Source: Streptomyces sp. SID3343 (lineage in GTDB: Bacteria > Actinomycetota > Actinomycetes > Streptomycetales > Streptomycetaceae). From it: a stretch of 32,083 nt of DNA. Positions 21,761 to 30,792 of this stretch are shown piece after piece. How positions within the stretch are numbered: the first letter of the stretch is position 1; each line of letters starts with the position of its first letter. The notes under the pieces were generated by a model. It saw nothing but the letters and a program-made list of their open reading frames with translations. It ran no database searches and was not told the DNA's origin. The stretch is taken from contig NZ_WWJX01000822.1 in the NCBI RefSeq assembly GCF_009865215.1, positions 1-32,083 of the forward strand. The letters run 5' to 3'. The translations under genes were made by a program, and so were the position numbers.

Positions 21761-23326
21761 TCATGTGTGCTCGGCGCCCTCGGCGAAAGCCGGGTCGTTT
21801 CCCGCCTCGGCCGTCTCGCGAACGGTTTCTTTCGGAAGCAGTATGGCGACCACTACGGCGCCAAGGAAGGCGACAATACTACAGACTATCGAAAGAGAGC
21901 TCATCCCATCTGTGAATGCTTTGAAGGACGCCTGGCGCAGTGAGTCGCCGGCCGCGCCCATCGTGTCGGCGACGGCCGAAGCGGCGGCCACGGAGTCGCG
22001 CACCGTCGCCTGGGTCTGTGGCGGAAGGTCACCGGCGGCGCTGCCGACCCGGTCGGAGTAGATCGAGGCGAGCATGCTGCCCAGGACGGCGATGCCGACC
22101 GCGCCGCCGACCTGGCGCAGGGCCGTGGTCAGGGCCGTACCGCTGCCCCGGCGAGCCGGTGGGAGTACCGCCATCACCATCTCCACGGCGGGAGGCAGCG
22201 CCGCGCCCAGTCCGATGCCGAGCACGACCATCGCGACGACGGTGGTCGAGTACGTGCTGGTCTCGTCGATGCCGGCCATGACCACCAAGCCCAGTCCGAG
22301 GACGAACAGGCCGCTGCCCACCGTCCAACGCACGCCGATGCGCGATACCAGGAGGTCGCTCAGCACGGCGCCGAGCATGTAGGCGACCACCAGCGGGAGC
22401 AGCCTCATCCCGGTGCCGAAGGCCGAGTTGCCCAGCACGACTTGGAGGTATTGCGGGATGACGAACAGGATGCCGTAGAGCACGAACGAGACGACGGTCA
22501 GTGCCACGGTCGCGACGGTGAAGGTGCGGTCGCGGAACAGGGGAAGGTCGATCAGGGGTTCCCGGGTCCGGCCCTCCCACAGCACGAACGTCACCAGCAG
22601 GATCGACCCGGCGGCGAGCGAGGTGACGATGACCGTGTCGGTCCAGCCCCGTCCGGGCCCTTCGATGATGCCGTACAGCAGGCTGCACAGACCCGCGGTG
22701 GAGAGCAGGCCGCCGACGAGGTCGACTCCGGGGCGGCCGGGTGCACGCGATTCCGGCAGCAGGAACGCGGCGCACACGACACCCACGGCGATCACCGGCA
22801 CGTTGATCAGGAAGACCGATCCCCACCAGAAGTTTTCCACGAGGTAACCACCGAGGATGGGGCCGAGCGGCAGACCCAGAACCATGCCCGTCGTCCACAA
22901 GGCGATGGCCTTGCCGCGTTCCTCCTCGGGGAACATCGCGGGCAGGATGGACAAGCTCAGTGGTGTGATGATCGCGGCGCCGAGCCCGAGCAGCGCCCTG
23001 GTCCAGATGAGGGTGGTCGCGTCCGGCGACCACGCGGACGCGGCGGAGGCGGCGCCGAAGATCAGCAGGCCGATCAGGATGAGCCGCTTGCGCCCGTAGC
23101 GGTCGCCCAGGACGCCGGCGGGGAGCAGAAGCCCGGCGAAGACGAGCGTGTACGAGTCGGCGATCCACTGGAGATCCCCGTTGTCGGCTTCCAGTTCGGT
23201 GGCCAGGGTCGGCAGGGCGACGTTGAGGATCGTGATGTCCAGGCCGATGACCAGCAGGCTCACCACGAGAGCGCTGAGTGCCCACCAGCGCTTGGGGTAC
23301 GGCACGGTCGCCGGATTGTCGTCCAC
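21761..23326 (-). CDS. DHA2 family drug-export MFS transporter (EmrB/QacA type)
   Basis: The 521-residue protein has 14 predicted helices and DHA2 signatures: LLVIGLDITILNVALPTLATEL in the first helix, QWIADSYTLVFAGLLLPAGVLGDRYGRKRLIL (loop 2-3 motif), the antiporter motif C region LGLPLGPILGGYLVENFWWGSVFLINVP, and TALRQVGGAVGIAVLGSM. Such pumps export drugs or cell-made antibiotics using protons. The GTG start has a strong GGAGGGAG site. It follows the biosynthetic cluster on the same strand and overlaps or nearly abuts a TetR gene, so product export/self-protection is likely. It probably has its own promoter in the AT-rich stretch 23355-23412. Confidence 0.92.
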   Translation of the reverse strand: MDDNPATVPYPKRWWALSALVVSLLVIGLDITILNVALPTLATELEADNGDLQWIADSYTLVFAGLLLPAGVLGDRYGRKRLILIGLLIFGAASAASAWSPDATTLIWTRALLGLGAAIITPLSLSILPAMFPEEERGKAIALWTTGMVLGLPLGPILGGYLVENFWWGSVFLINVPVIAVGVVCAAFLLPESRAPGRPGVDLVGGLLSTAGLCSLLYGIIEGPGRGWTDTVIVTSLAAGSILLVTFVLWEGRTREPLIDLPLFRDRTFTVATVALTVVSFVLYGILFVIPQYLQVVLGNSAFGTGMRLLPLVVAYMLGAVLSDLLVSRIGVRWTVGSGLFVLGLGLVVMAGIDETSTYSTTVVAMVVLGIGLGAALPPAVEMVMAVLPPARRGSGTALTTALRQVGGAVGIAVLGSMLASIYSDRVGSAAGDLPPQTQATVRDSVAAASAVADTMGAAGDSLRQASFKAFTDGMSSLSIVCSIVAFLGAVVVAILLPKETVRETAEAGNDPAFAEGAEHT

Positions 23327-23370
23327 TGCGCTCCCTCCGCGCCGGACGGTCCGGCCGGGCCTTATGATTA

Positions 23371-23412
23371 CGCAAATGACACTTGATTGCTAGTGGCTCT
23401 CATTTTTTGCGC
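23371..23412. promoter_or_regulatory. AT-rich dyad upstream of the DHA2 exporter
   Basis: CGCAAATGACACT ... AGTGGCTCTCATTTTTTGCG forms an imperfect inverted repeat around TGATTGCT (CACT/AGTG inner arms, CGCAAATGA/TCATTTTTTGCG outer arms). It is one of the most AT-rich spots of the window and lies 45-85 bp upstream of the exporter start, the expected place for promoter and TetR operator. TAATCAT on the minus strand (around 23365) is a possible -10. Confidence 0.5.
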
Positions 23413-23540
23413 AAGCGATCGGACGACCTGTACGCACGGAGCGCCCCGGCTTCTTCGGCGAGTCCGGACGAGCGCGCCCGGACGTGGAGCGCCGCGAGCG
23501 CGCCCGCCCGGGAACTCCCGGCGGACGCGCCACGCGGGGT

Positions 23541-23560
23541 CGCGCGGGATCGCGCGGGAT
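23541..23560. repeat. 10-bp tandem duplication abutting the adenylation gene stop
   Basis: CGCGCGGGAT occurs twice in a row (23541 and 23551); its last base is the first base of the minus-strand stop triplet (23560-23562). No convincing terminator hairpin is seen in 23413-23559. Confidence 0.7.
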
Positions 23561-25092
23561 CAGGAGAAGTGCCCGCCGGCCGCCTTCGCCAGCGCGCCGC
23601 GGTCGAGCTTCCCGGACATGGTCACGGGCAACTCCCGTACCGGAACGAACAAGCCGGGCACCATGTGCTTGGGCAGCAGGGCCGCGAGCCGGTGCCGCAG
23701 CACCGACGCGATCTCGGCCTCCGGTGCCGGCCCGGCGGCAGCCGCCGGCACGAAGCACGCGGCCAACACGGGATCGCCCTTGATCGATTCGGTGACCACC
23801 ACGGCGCACTCCCGCACCTCGGGCTGTCCGGCGAGGACCGACTCGATCTCCCCCAGCTCGATGCGGAAACCGCGGATCTTGACCTGGTCGTCGCGGCGGC
23901 CCAGGAACTCGTACTCCCCGTCGGGGCGTTCCACCGCGTAGTCGCCGCTGCGATACCAGAGCACGTCCTCACCCAGGCCCGGCACCCGCAGGAAGCGCTG
24001 CGCGGTCAGGTCCGGACGCCCGAGATATCCGTCCGCGACCTGGGCCCCGGCGATATGGATCTCGCCCGGAAGACCCGGCGGTACGGGCCGACCGTCCTCC
24101 AACAGTGCCAAGCGCAGTCCCGGCAGAGGCGCCCCGATCGGGGTGCCCAGGCCCGGAGCCCGAAGTTCCGCCGGCGACAGGAGCTTGACCGTGGCGTGCA
24201 CGGTGATCTCGGTGATCCCGTACATGTTGTACAGGCGCGCGTTCGGCGCGAGCGCGAGGTCGTACCAGCGCAACAGCACCTGAGGACCGACGGCTTCGCC
24301 CCCGAAGACCACATAGCGCAGCCTGGGCAGCGGCAGCGGCCGCTCCTCCAGGGAACGCACCACGAACCCGAAGACCGACGGCACCTGGCTCAGCACGGTC
24401 ACGCCCCGATCCGCCAGGAGACGGACGAAGGCCGCCGAGTCCGTGGCCGCCTCGTGCGGGACGACGACGACCCGCCCGCCGGAGAGCAGCGCCCCCCAGA
24501 TCTCCCACACACTGAAGTCGAAGCTGTGCGAGTGGAAGAACGACCACACGTCCTCAGGCCCCACGTCGTACGTCGCGGAGCACGCGTCGAGAAGGGCCAG
24601 GATCTGGGAGTGGCGGATCAGCACCCCCTTCGGATCGCCGGTCGATCCCGACGTGTGAATGACGTACGCGGCATCGGACGGCACATCGTGGCCCGGCGCA
24701 CTCCCACCGGCCGCGCTCTCCACCGCGAGGGTGCCGTCGGGATCCTCGACGACCACGTGGCGCAGCCCGACATCCTCGACGATGTACGCCCGCCGCGACT
24801 TCGGATAGCGCGGATCCACCGGCACATAGCCCGACCCGTGCCGCCAGATGCCCAGGATGCCGACCACGGCCCGCCATCCACGCCGCGTCCGGAGCCCGAC
24901 CAACCCGCCGGGAGCGACGCCGTCGTCGGCGAGCGCCTCGGCCACCTCCCCGGCCGCGTCCCACAGTTGGGCGTAGGTGAGCGAGTGCGCGTCGTCCTCG
25001 ACCGCGATCGCGTCGGGGTGTTCGGCGAGCCGCTCGGCGAACACCTCCTCGATCCTTGCGCTGCCCCCTGCGGGCCGTCCCGCGTTCGCCAT
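23560..25092 (-). CDS. Stand-alone NRPS adenylation protein, predicted threonine-activating
   Basis: The 510-residue protein is an amino acid adenylation domain without a carrier domain. Core motifs are clear: A3 HTSGSTGDPKGV near 146-157, A4 FDFSVWEIWGALL at 191-203, A5 NMYGITEITVHAT at 289-301, A7/A8 YRSGDYAVERPDGEYEFLGRRDDQVKIRGFRIELGEIE, and A10 PVTMSGKLDR with Lys495. Aligning to GrsA, the pocket residues are D192 F193 W196 S235 V262 G264 M290 V298 H299 K495, i.e. DFWSVGMVHK, two conservative changes from the threonine code DFWNIGMVHK. It must load a carrier protein in trans, as known for SyrB1-like systems. ATG with a GGAAGAA site; last gene of the minus-strand cluster, 53 bp after the KAS III gene. 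Confidence 0.92.
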   Translation of the reverse strand: MANAGRPAGGSARIEEVFAERLAEHPDAIAVEDDAHSLTYAQLWDAAGEVAEALADDGVAPGGLVGLRTRRGWRAVVGILGIWRHGSGYVPVDPRYPKSRRAYIVEDVGLRHVVVEDPDGTLAVESAAGGSAPGHDVPSDAAYVIHTSGSTGDPKGVLIRHSQILALLDACSATYDVGPEDVWSFFHSHSFDFSVWEIWGALLSGGRVVVVPHEAATDSAAFVRLLADRGVTVLSQVPSVFGFVVRSLEERPLPLPRLRYVVFGGEAVGPQVLLRWYDLALAPNARLYNMYGITEITVHATVKLLSPAELRAPGLGTPIGAPLPGLRLALLEDGRPVPPGLPGEIHIAGAQVADGYLGRPDLTAQRFLRVPGLGEDVLWYRSGDYAVERPDGEYEFLGRRDDQVKIRGFRIELGEIESVLAGQPEVRECAVVVTESIKGDPVLAACFVPAAAAGPAPEAEIASVLRHRLAALLPKHMVPGLFVPVRELPVTMSGKLDRGALAKAAGGHFS

Positions 25093-25145
25093 GCCGTTTC
25101 TTCCTTCCCCAGTGGAGTGTGTGGTGAGCGATGCGCTCCGCCCGA

Positions 25146-26150
25146 TCACGGCAACGCCACGACCTGGGCCGCGTGCACGACGCCCGCGCCGAAGCCGGCC
25201 AACAGGGCCAGGCCCCCGCTCGGCGCGTCGCCCCGGGTGAGGAGCGCGTCCATGGCGAGCGGAATGGAGGCCGCGGAGGTGTTTCCGGCCTCGACGATGT
25301 CGCGTGCCACCGCGACGTGGGGCGGCAGGTCCAGGGCCTTGGCCGCCGCCTCCACGATGCGCAGGTTCGCCTGATGCGGGATGAAAGCGGACAGGTCGTC
25401 CACCCCGACGCCCGCGGCACTCAGCGCCTGACGGCCGATCAGCGGCACCGTCTCCCGGGCCCAACGAAAGACCTCCGGGCCCGCCATCCGCAACGTCGGC
25501 CACGGATCGGGACTTTCCCGCGTGTGCAGCCACGAGCGGGAGTGGGCGATCAGAGCGTGCCGTGCCCCGTCCGACCCCCACACCACCGGACCGATCCCGG
25601 GCTCCTCGGCCGGACCCACGACCACCGCCCCGGCCCCGTCGCCGAACAGGAACGCGGTGCCGCGGTCGTGCGGATCGACGATGTCGCTCATCCGCTCGGT
25701 CCCCAGCACCACGACGTGGTCGGCGGCACCCGAACGGACCAGCGAGTCCGCCAGCGCGAGGGCGTGGCAAAACCCCGCACAGGCCGCCCCGACGTCCATC
25801 GCCGCCGCACCGTGCGCGCCGATCAACTGCGCCACGCGTGGCGCGGCGGGCGGCGCCTGCTCCAGATGCGACATCGACGCCAGCAGCACGACGCCGACCC
25901 GGGCCGGGTCCACACCCGACTGGGCCAGCGCCTTCAGGGCCGCCGCCGCGCCCATCGAGACGACCGTGTCCCCGGCGTCGGCGAATCTGCGGGTGGCGAT
26001 TCCCGAACGCCTACGGATCCACTCGTCACTGGAGTCGATGCCCGCGGCCACCTCGTCGTTGCCCACCACGCGCGCCGGCCGGAACGCGCCGACCCCCAGG
26101 ATGCGCGCTCCGTTCGCCCCCCGGGACGAGCGCAGCGCCCGCCCGCTCAC
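25146..26150 (-). CDS. 3-oxoacyl-ACP synthase III (KAS III) family protein
   Basis: The 334-residue protein has the FabH fold: ILGVGAFRPARVVGNDEVA at the start, WIRRRSGIATRRFA, and the full catalytic triad Cys124 (DVGAACAGFC), His259 (FIPHQANLRI) and Asn290 (EAGNTSAAS). FGDGAGAVVV is also typical. Family members condense an acyl-CoA with malonyl-ACP or act as acyltransferases in antibiotic clusters; the intact His/Asn favours condensation. The GTG start overlaps the stop of the FAAL gene (GTGA). Placed between an acyl-AMP ligase and carboxylase subunits, it likely extends the activated fatty acid to build a starter or alkyl extender unit, rather than serving primary fatty acid synthesis. Confidence 0.93.
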   Translation of the reverse strand: MSGRALRSSRGANGARILGVGAFRPARVVGNDEVAAGIDSSDEWIRRRSGIATRRFADAGDTVVSMGAAAALKALAQSGVDPARVGVVLLASMSHLEQAPPAAPRVAQLIGAHGAAAMDVGAACAGFCHALALADSLVRSGAADHVVVLGTERMSDIVDPHDRGTAFLFGDGAGAVVVGPAEEPGIGPVVWGSDGARHALIAHSRSWLHTRESPDPWPTLRMAGPEVFRWARETVPLIGRQALSAAGVGVDDLSAFIPHQANLRIVEAAAKALDLPPHVAVARDIVEAGNTSAASIPLAMDALLTRGDAPSGGLALLAGFGAGVVHAAQVVALP

Positions 26151-27910
26151 GACGGCCGCCCGGTCCGCGTAACGTCCGCCAGGGCGCCGTCACGCAACAG
26201 CGTGCGGCACACGCCGCGTTGCACCTTGCCGCTGGAGGTCTTGGGCACGGCGCCCGGTCGCACCAGGACCACGTCGTCCACTTCCAGCCGCTGACCGTCC
26301 ATCACCGCGTCCCGCACGCGCCGGCGCAACTCCTGTGCGCCGACGGCCTTGAGGACCCGGCCGTCGGCCTCGAGCACCACCACCAGTCGCTCGGCGGCGC
26401 CGTCGTCCACGCCGAACGCGGCGGCGCAGTTGGGCCGCAGCCCGGGGGCGGCGGATTCGGCGGACAATTCGATGTCCTGTGGGTAGTAGTTGCGACCCTT
26501 GCGGATCACCACGTCCTTGAGCCGGCCGGTGACGTACAACTCGCCGTCGTGCAGGAACCCCAGGTCACCGGTGCGCAGATGGCCCTCGCCCTCCTGCGGA
26601 CCACCCCGGACCCGGGCCCGGAAGGTCAGTTCGCTCTCCTGCGCCCGACCCCGGTAGCCCTTCGCGACGCACGGGCCGGCGATCCAGATCTCGCCGACCC
26701 GCTCGGGTGGGCAGGCCGCGAGGGTCAGCGGATCCACGATCCGCACGGTGGTACCCGGTACCGCGACGCCGCTGCCCACCACCGGCACGGCCGCCTCGGC
26801 CCCTTCGGCCGACACCTCCACGGTGCCCTGCGCCAACGAGGGGGCCGACACCCACAGCACGGCGGGCGCACGGTCCTGCCGGCTGCCGGTGGCCTTGAGC
26901 GTGTTCTCGGCAAGGCCGTAGCCGGGGCACATGGCCCGCGGGGCGAAACCCACCGACGCGAACGTCTCGGTGAACGCGCGCACCACGTGCGGGCGGACCG
27001 GCTCCGCGCCGTTGACCGCGACACGCCACGACGACAGGTCCAACTGTGTGCCGGCCCTGCCCTCGGCCGCGGCGCGCACGCACAGTTCGTAGGCGAAACT
27101 GGGCGCGGCCGCATGGGTGCCACGAAAGCGCGATATCGCCTCCAGCCAGCGGGCCGGCCGGCGTACGAAGGCCTCGGGCGCCATCAGATACGCGGGGATG
27201 CCGGCCCACAACGGGAACACCACGCCGAACAGCAGGCCCATGTCGTGGAAGATCGGCAGCCAGGACACCACGGCGCCGTCGGAACCGGCCGGCCACAGTT
27301 CGTCCGTCTCGGCGGCGTTGTGCAGGAAGTTGGCGTGGGTGACCATCACCCCCTTGGGGTCGCCGGTCGACCCGGAGGTGTACTGGAGCAGCGCGAGGTC
27401 GTCCGGACGCACGGCGGGCCCCGACCACCCGCGGCCCGCGTCCGAGGGGATCGACTCGGTGTCCGTCAACGTCAGACCGGCCAGCTCCGGTCGATCGCCG
27501 AACCGCTCCTCCAACTCGCGCTTGACCGCGCCGGTGGTCAAGACCACGGACGCGCCCGCGTCGTCGGCGATGCGACGCAGCCGTTGCAACCCGCGAACCC
27601 GGGTGGGCACCTGTACGGGGGCGCCGGTGACGCCGGCGTACAGGCAGCCCGCCAGCGTGCGGACGAACTCCAAGGCGGTCGGATACAGCAGCACCGCATT
27701 GCCCCCGGCCAGGCCCGCGGCGCACAGGGCCGCTGCCCGCGCCCGGGCCGCGGTGTCGAGTTCGCCGTAGGTCAGGGTCTCCTCGGGTTGCTCCCCGTCG
27801 CGCAAGAAGATGTAGGCGACCTGATCGGGCCGCTCCCGGGCGTGCAGTGTCAGCGCGTCGGTGAGGGTACGCACGCCGGTCATCGGCAGATGGAGTTCCG
27901 TGGTGCTCAT
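26147..27910 (-). CDS. Fatty acyl-AMP ligase (FAAL)
   Basis: The 587-residue protein is a long-chain fatty acid adenylating enzyme of the FAAL type. It has LLQYTSGSTGDPKGVMVTHANFLHN (P-loop), VSWLPIFHDMGLLFGVVFPLWAGIPAYLMAPEAFVRRPARWLEAISRF (FAAL-specific), CPGYGLAENTL, RTGDLGFLHDGELYVTGRLKDVVIRKGRNYYPQDIE and C-terminal PKTSSGKVQR with its Lys. The YYPQDIE hinge and overall match distinguish FAAL from CoA ligases. It would form acyl-AMP and pass the chain to an acyl or peptidyl carrier protein, initiating a lipopeptide or feeding the KAS III next to it. No carrier protein is encoded beside it. ATG with an ACGAGGTA site. Confidence 0.94.
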   Translation of the reverse strand: MSTTELHLPMTGVRTLTDALTLHARERPDQVAYIFLRDGEQPEETLTYGELDTAARARAAALCAAGLAGGNAVLLYPTALEFVRTLAGCLYAGVTGAPVQVPTRVRGLQRLRRIADDAGASVVLTTGAVKRELEERFGDRPELAGLTLTDTESIPSDAGRGWSGPAVRPDDLALLQYTSGSTGDPKGVMVTHANFLHNAAETDELWPAGSDGAVVSWLPIFHDMGLLFGVVFPLWAGIPAYLMAPEAFVRRPARWLEAISRFRGTHAAAPSFAYELCVRAAAEGRAGTQLDLSSWRVAVNGAEPVRPHVVRAFTETFASVGFAPRAMCPGYGLAENTLKATGSRQDRAPAVLWVSAPSLAQGTVEVSAEGAEAAVPVVGSGVAVPGTTVRIVDPLTLAACPPERVGEIWIAGPCVAKGYRGRAQESELTFRARVRGGPQEGEGHLRTGDLGFLHDGELYVTGRLKDVVIRKGRNYYPQDIELSAESAAPGLRPNCAAAFGVDDGAAERLVVVLEADGRVLKAVGAQELRRRVRDAVMDGQRLEVDDVVLVRPGAVPKTSSGKVQRGVCRTLLRDGALADVTRTGRPS

Positions 27911-27975
27911 AAGCGGAGTACCTCGTTTCGCGTTCCGGAAATGGTGGGCGAGACGATCCGGTGCCGGCCCGCCCC

Positions 27976-28050
27976 GGACCCGAAGGCGGGCCCTCGAACC
28001 CGAAGGCGGGCCCCGGATCCGAAGGCGATCCCCCGGACCCGGGGCGGGCC
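27976..28050. repeat. 20-bp tandem repeat between AccE and FAAL genes
   Basis: The word CCGAAGGCGGGCCC recurs at 20-bp steps (about 27980, 28000, and as CCGAAGGCGATCCC near 28019), with a last degenerate GACCCGGGGCGGGCCCC. It fills most of the 151-bp gap between the two genes, the largest gap inside the cluster operon. Confidence 0.75.
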
Positions 28051-28061
28051 CCGATCGTGGC

Positions 28062-28343
28062 TCAGCCCCGATGCGGGTGGGACCCCGCCCCCCAGCCCCC
28101 GCCCGACCACTGGGCGGGACGCATCAGCGCCTCGCGCGCGTGCCTGGTCCAGGCGCAGGATCGGGGCGGCTGCGCCGGCGCGACCGCGGCGGTCACGGCC
28201 GCCAGACCGAGGAGAAGCGCCTTCAGTTCCTCCTCGGTCGGGTTGCCGCGCACGACGGTGACGGTGTCCGGGGCGGCCGGGGGAGGAATGGACGCGGTGC
28301 CGCTGCGTGCGACGGGCCCCGCGGCCTTGCCGTGGGCGGTCAC
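28062..28343 (-). CDS. Acyl-CoA carboxylase epsilon subunit
   Basis: The 93-residue protein shows the short AccE-type motif [26 protein letters not shown] in its middle and a Trp-rich C-terminal end (W...[25 protein letters not shown]), as in actinomycete epsilon subunits such as AccE/PccE. These small proteins bind and activate the beta/alpha carboxylase complex. The first 35 residues are a flexible Ala/Pro leader. The GTG start overlaps the stop of the beta-subunit gene (GTGA). Its presence with a beta subunit in a biosynthetic operon indicates a dedicated carboxylase; the biotinylated alpha subunit must come from elsewhere. Confidence 0.88.
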   Translation of the reverse strand: MTAHGKAAGPVARSGTASIPPPAAPDTVTVVRGNPTEEELKALLLGLAAVTAAVAPAQPPRSCAWTRHAREALMRPAQWSGGGWGAGSHPHRG

Positions 28344-29962
28344 AACGGGATGTTTCCGTGCTTCTTGGGAAGGACCGCGACGCGCTTGGTACGCAGGGCG
28401 GCCAGCGCCCGACGTACCTGCTCGCGCGTCTCGGAAGGCAGGATCACCGCGTCCACATAGCCGCGTTCGGCGGCCGTGTACGGGTTGCACAGCGAATCCT
28501 CGTACGCGCGGCGCAGCCGATCGCTCTCCGCCTTCGGGTCGGCCGCGTTCGCGATCTCGCCTCGGTGGAGCACACTCACCGCTCCCTCGCCGCCCATGAC
28601 CGCGATCTGCGCGGTGGGCCACGCGAAATTGACGTCGACGCCGAGATGCTTGGAACCCATGACGGCGTATCCGCCGCCGAACGCCTTGCGGATCACCACG
28701 GTCACCGTCGGCACGGTCGCCTCGGAGTAGGCGTAGATGAGCTTGGCCCCGCGGCGGACGATCCCCAACCGTTCCTGGTCCGCGCCGGGCAGGAAGCCCG
28801 GCACGTCGGCGAACGTCACGATGGGTATCCCGAAGGAGTCGCAAAAGCGGACGAACCGCGCCGCCTTCTCGCTCGCGTCGATGTCCACCACGCCGGCCAA
28901 GTGCATGGGTTGATTGGCCACCACGCCGACGCTGCGGCCGTCGATCCGGCCCAGGCCGCAGATCATGTTGCGCGCGAACAACGGCTGGATCTCCAGGAGT
29001 TCGCCCTCGTCGACGACGCCACGGATCACCTCGTGCATGTCGTAGGCCTGGTTGGGGTCGTCCGGCACGACCGTGTCGAGCCGGCCGCGGTCGTCGTGCG
29101 CGGCGTCGGAGTCGGCCGGCGCGTAGTGCGGGCAATCGCTCATGTTGTTGGACGGCAGGTAGGACAGCAGGGTCCGGACGAAGTCGAAGGCGTCCTTCTC
29201 GTCCCCGGCCAGGTAGTGGGCGTTGCCGGACACCTCGTTGTGGGTGCGCGCCCCACCCAGTGCCTCGCGGTCCACCACCTCGCCGGTGACCGCCTTGAGC
29301 ACGTCGGGGCCGGTCACGAACATGTGCGACGTGCGGTCGACCATCACCACGAAGTCGGTGATGGCGGGGGCGTAGACGGCACCGCCGGCGCACGGGCCCA
29401 TCAGCAGCGAGATCTGCGGCACCACGCCCGACACCTCGGTGTGCCGGCGGCCGAGTTCGGCGTAGTAGGCCAGCGAGACCACGCCCTCCTGGATCCTCGC
29501 CCCGCCCGAGTCGTTGATGCCGACGATCGGGCATCCGGTGCGGACGGCGAAGTCCATCACCTTGAGGATCTTTTCCCCGAACACCTCGCCCAGGCTGCCG
29601 CCGAACACGGTGAAATCCTGGGCGTAGACGCACACCTGGCGTCCGTCGATGGTGCCGTAGCCGGTGATGACGCCGTCGCCGTAGGGGCGGTTGCGGTCCA
29701 TGCCGAAGCTGTGGCAGCGGTGTCGGGCCAGCGCGTCGAATTCCACGAAGGACGCGTCGTCGAGCAGCTCCTCCACCCGTTCGCGGGCGGTGAGTTTGCC
29801 CTTGGCGTGCTGCTTTTCGATCGCCGCCGTCGAGGAGGCGTGCCAGGCCTCCTCCCGGCGGCGTTCCAGCTCGCGGATGCGGCCGGCGGTGGTCGCCGGA
29901 CCCGGCACCCTTGCCGTGCCCGCGGCGACCTCGGTCCCCCGGCCGCCGCCTTCGTCGCTCAC
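28340..29962 (-). CDS. Acyl-CoA carboxylase beta subunit (carboxyltransferase)
   Basis: The 540-residue protein is a PccB/AccB-type carboxyltransferase. It shows [45 protein letters not shown], the first oxyanion region [34 protein letters not shown], and the second domain with [48 protein letters not shown] and [20 protein letters not shown]. Length is normal. Such subunits carboxylate acetyl-, propionyl- or longer acyl-CoA to malonyl-type extender units; chain specificity cannot be read safely here. The GTG at 29962 overlaps the thioesterase stop (GTGA); an in-frame GTG at 29968 is the alternative. It is paired with its own epsilon subunit downstream. Confidence 0.94.
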   Translation of the reverse strand: MSDEGGGRGTEVAAGTARVPGPATTAGRIRELERRREEAWHASSTAAIEKQHAKGKLTARERVEELLDDASFVEFDALARHRCHSFGMDRNRPYGDGVITGYGTIDGRQVCVYAQDFTVFGGSLGEVFGEKILKVMDFAVRTGCPIVGINDSGGARIQEGVVSLAYYAELGRRHTEVSGVVPQISLLMGPCAGGAVYAPAITDFVVMVDRTSHMFVTGPDVLKAVTGEVVDREALGGARTHNEVSGNAHYLAGDEKDAFDFVRTLLSYLPSNNMSDCPHYAPADSDAAHDDRGRLDTVVPDDPNQAYDMHEVIRGVVDEGELLEIQPLFARNMICGLGRIDGRSVGVVANQPMHLAGVVDIDASEKAARFVRFCDSFGIPIVTFADVPGFLPGADQERLGIVRRGAKLIYAYSEATVPTVTVVIRKAFGGGYAVMGSKHLGVDVNFAWPTAQIAVMGGEGAVSVLHRGEIANAADPKAESDRLRRAYEDSLCNPYTAAERGYVDAVILPSETREQVRRALAALRTKRVAVLPKKHGNIPL

Positions 29963-30792
29963 TGCCACGACGCACCGCCCGTTGCCCGCCCGGGCGACGC
30001 GCCGCGCGCCCCACGCTCGTCGAGTGCCGCCCGCAGGTCGCCGACGAACGCGGACACCACGGAGGCGAAATGGTCCATCAGGTAGAAGTGCCGTCCGGGA
30101 TACTGCCGAACGGTCACCTCAGCCGAGCTCTCCCGGCGCCACGTCTGAAGGCCGCCCTCCTCGACGAACGGGTCGGCGACCCCACCGAACACCGACAGCG
30201 GTATGTCCAGGGGGAGTTCGTCGCGGAAACTGTGGCTCTCCACGACGGCGAAGTCGGCTCGCAGCGTGGGCATGATCAACGAGAGCAGATCGGGGGCGTT
30301 GAGCACATCCTCCGGCATGCCGCCCAGCCGCCGCACCGTGTCGAGGAACTCGGCGTCGGACAAGCCGCCGTACCGCACCCGCGGAAGGCCGCCGCGCGGT
30401 GACGGCCAGCCGGACAGGCCGAGCACGATCGGGGTCGGTGATCCGCGCCGGCGCAGTTCCCGGGCCAGCTCGAACGACAACAGCGCGCCCATGCTGTGCC
30501 CGAAGAAAGCGAACGGGCGATCGTCGAGCCGGGATTCGACGACGTCGGCGAGGCCGGTGACCAGCGTCGCGCAGTCGTGCACCGGCGGTTCCGCGATGCG
30601 GTCCTGGCGGCCGGGAAGCTGCACGGCACGCAACTCCACCATGGGCGGCAGGTGGCGCGTCCACGGGCGGAACACGGCCGCGCCGCTCCCGGCGAAGGGG
30701 AACGCGTACAGCGCGACGGCGGCGTACGGACGGTCCTCGAAGGACCGGAACCACAGTGCGCCGGGATCGGTCGAGGCAACAGGCACGGTCAC
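29959..30792 (-). CDS. Type II thioesterase (alpha/beta hydrolase)
   Basis: The 277-residue protein is a type II thioesterase of the GrsT/RifR kind. It has [17 protein letters not shown] at the N-terminus, [18 protein letters not shown], the nucleophile elbow [18 protein letters not shown] with Ser100, catalytic Asp in FGGVADPFV and His in [11 protein letters not shown]. Such enzymes clear stalled or mis-primed acyl groups from carrier domains of NRPS/PKS lines. The GTG start at 30792 overlaps the NRPS stop as GTGA and has AAGGAGC upstream; the frame stays open further but only as an antisense-like Arg/Pro stretch inside the NRPS gene. Its partner is the adjacent NRPS. Confidence 0.93.
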   Translation of the reverse strand: MTVPVASTDPGALWFRSFEDRPYAAVALYAFPFAGSGAAVFRPWTRHLPPMVELRAVQLPGRQDRIAEPPVHDCATLVTGLADVVESRLDDRPFAFFGHSMGALLSFELARELRRRGSPTPIVLGLSGWPSPRGGLPRVRYGGLSDAEFLDTVRRLGGMPEDVLNAPDLLSLIMPTLRADFAVVESHSFRDELPLDIPLSVFGGVADPFVEEGGLQTWRRESSAEVTVRQYPGRHFYLMDHFASVVSAFVGDLRAALDERGARGASPGRATGGASWQ

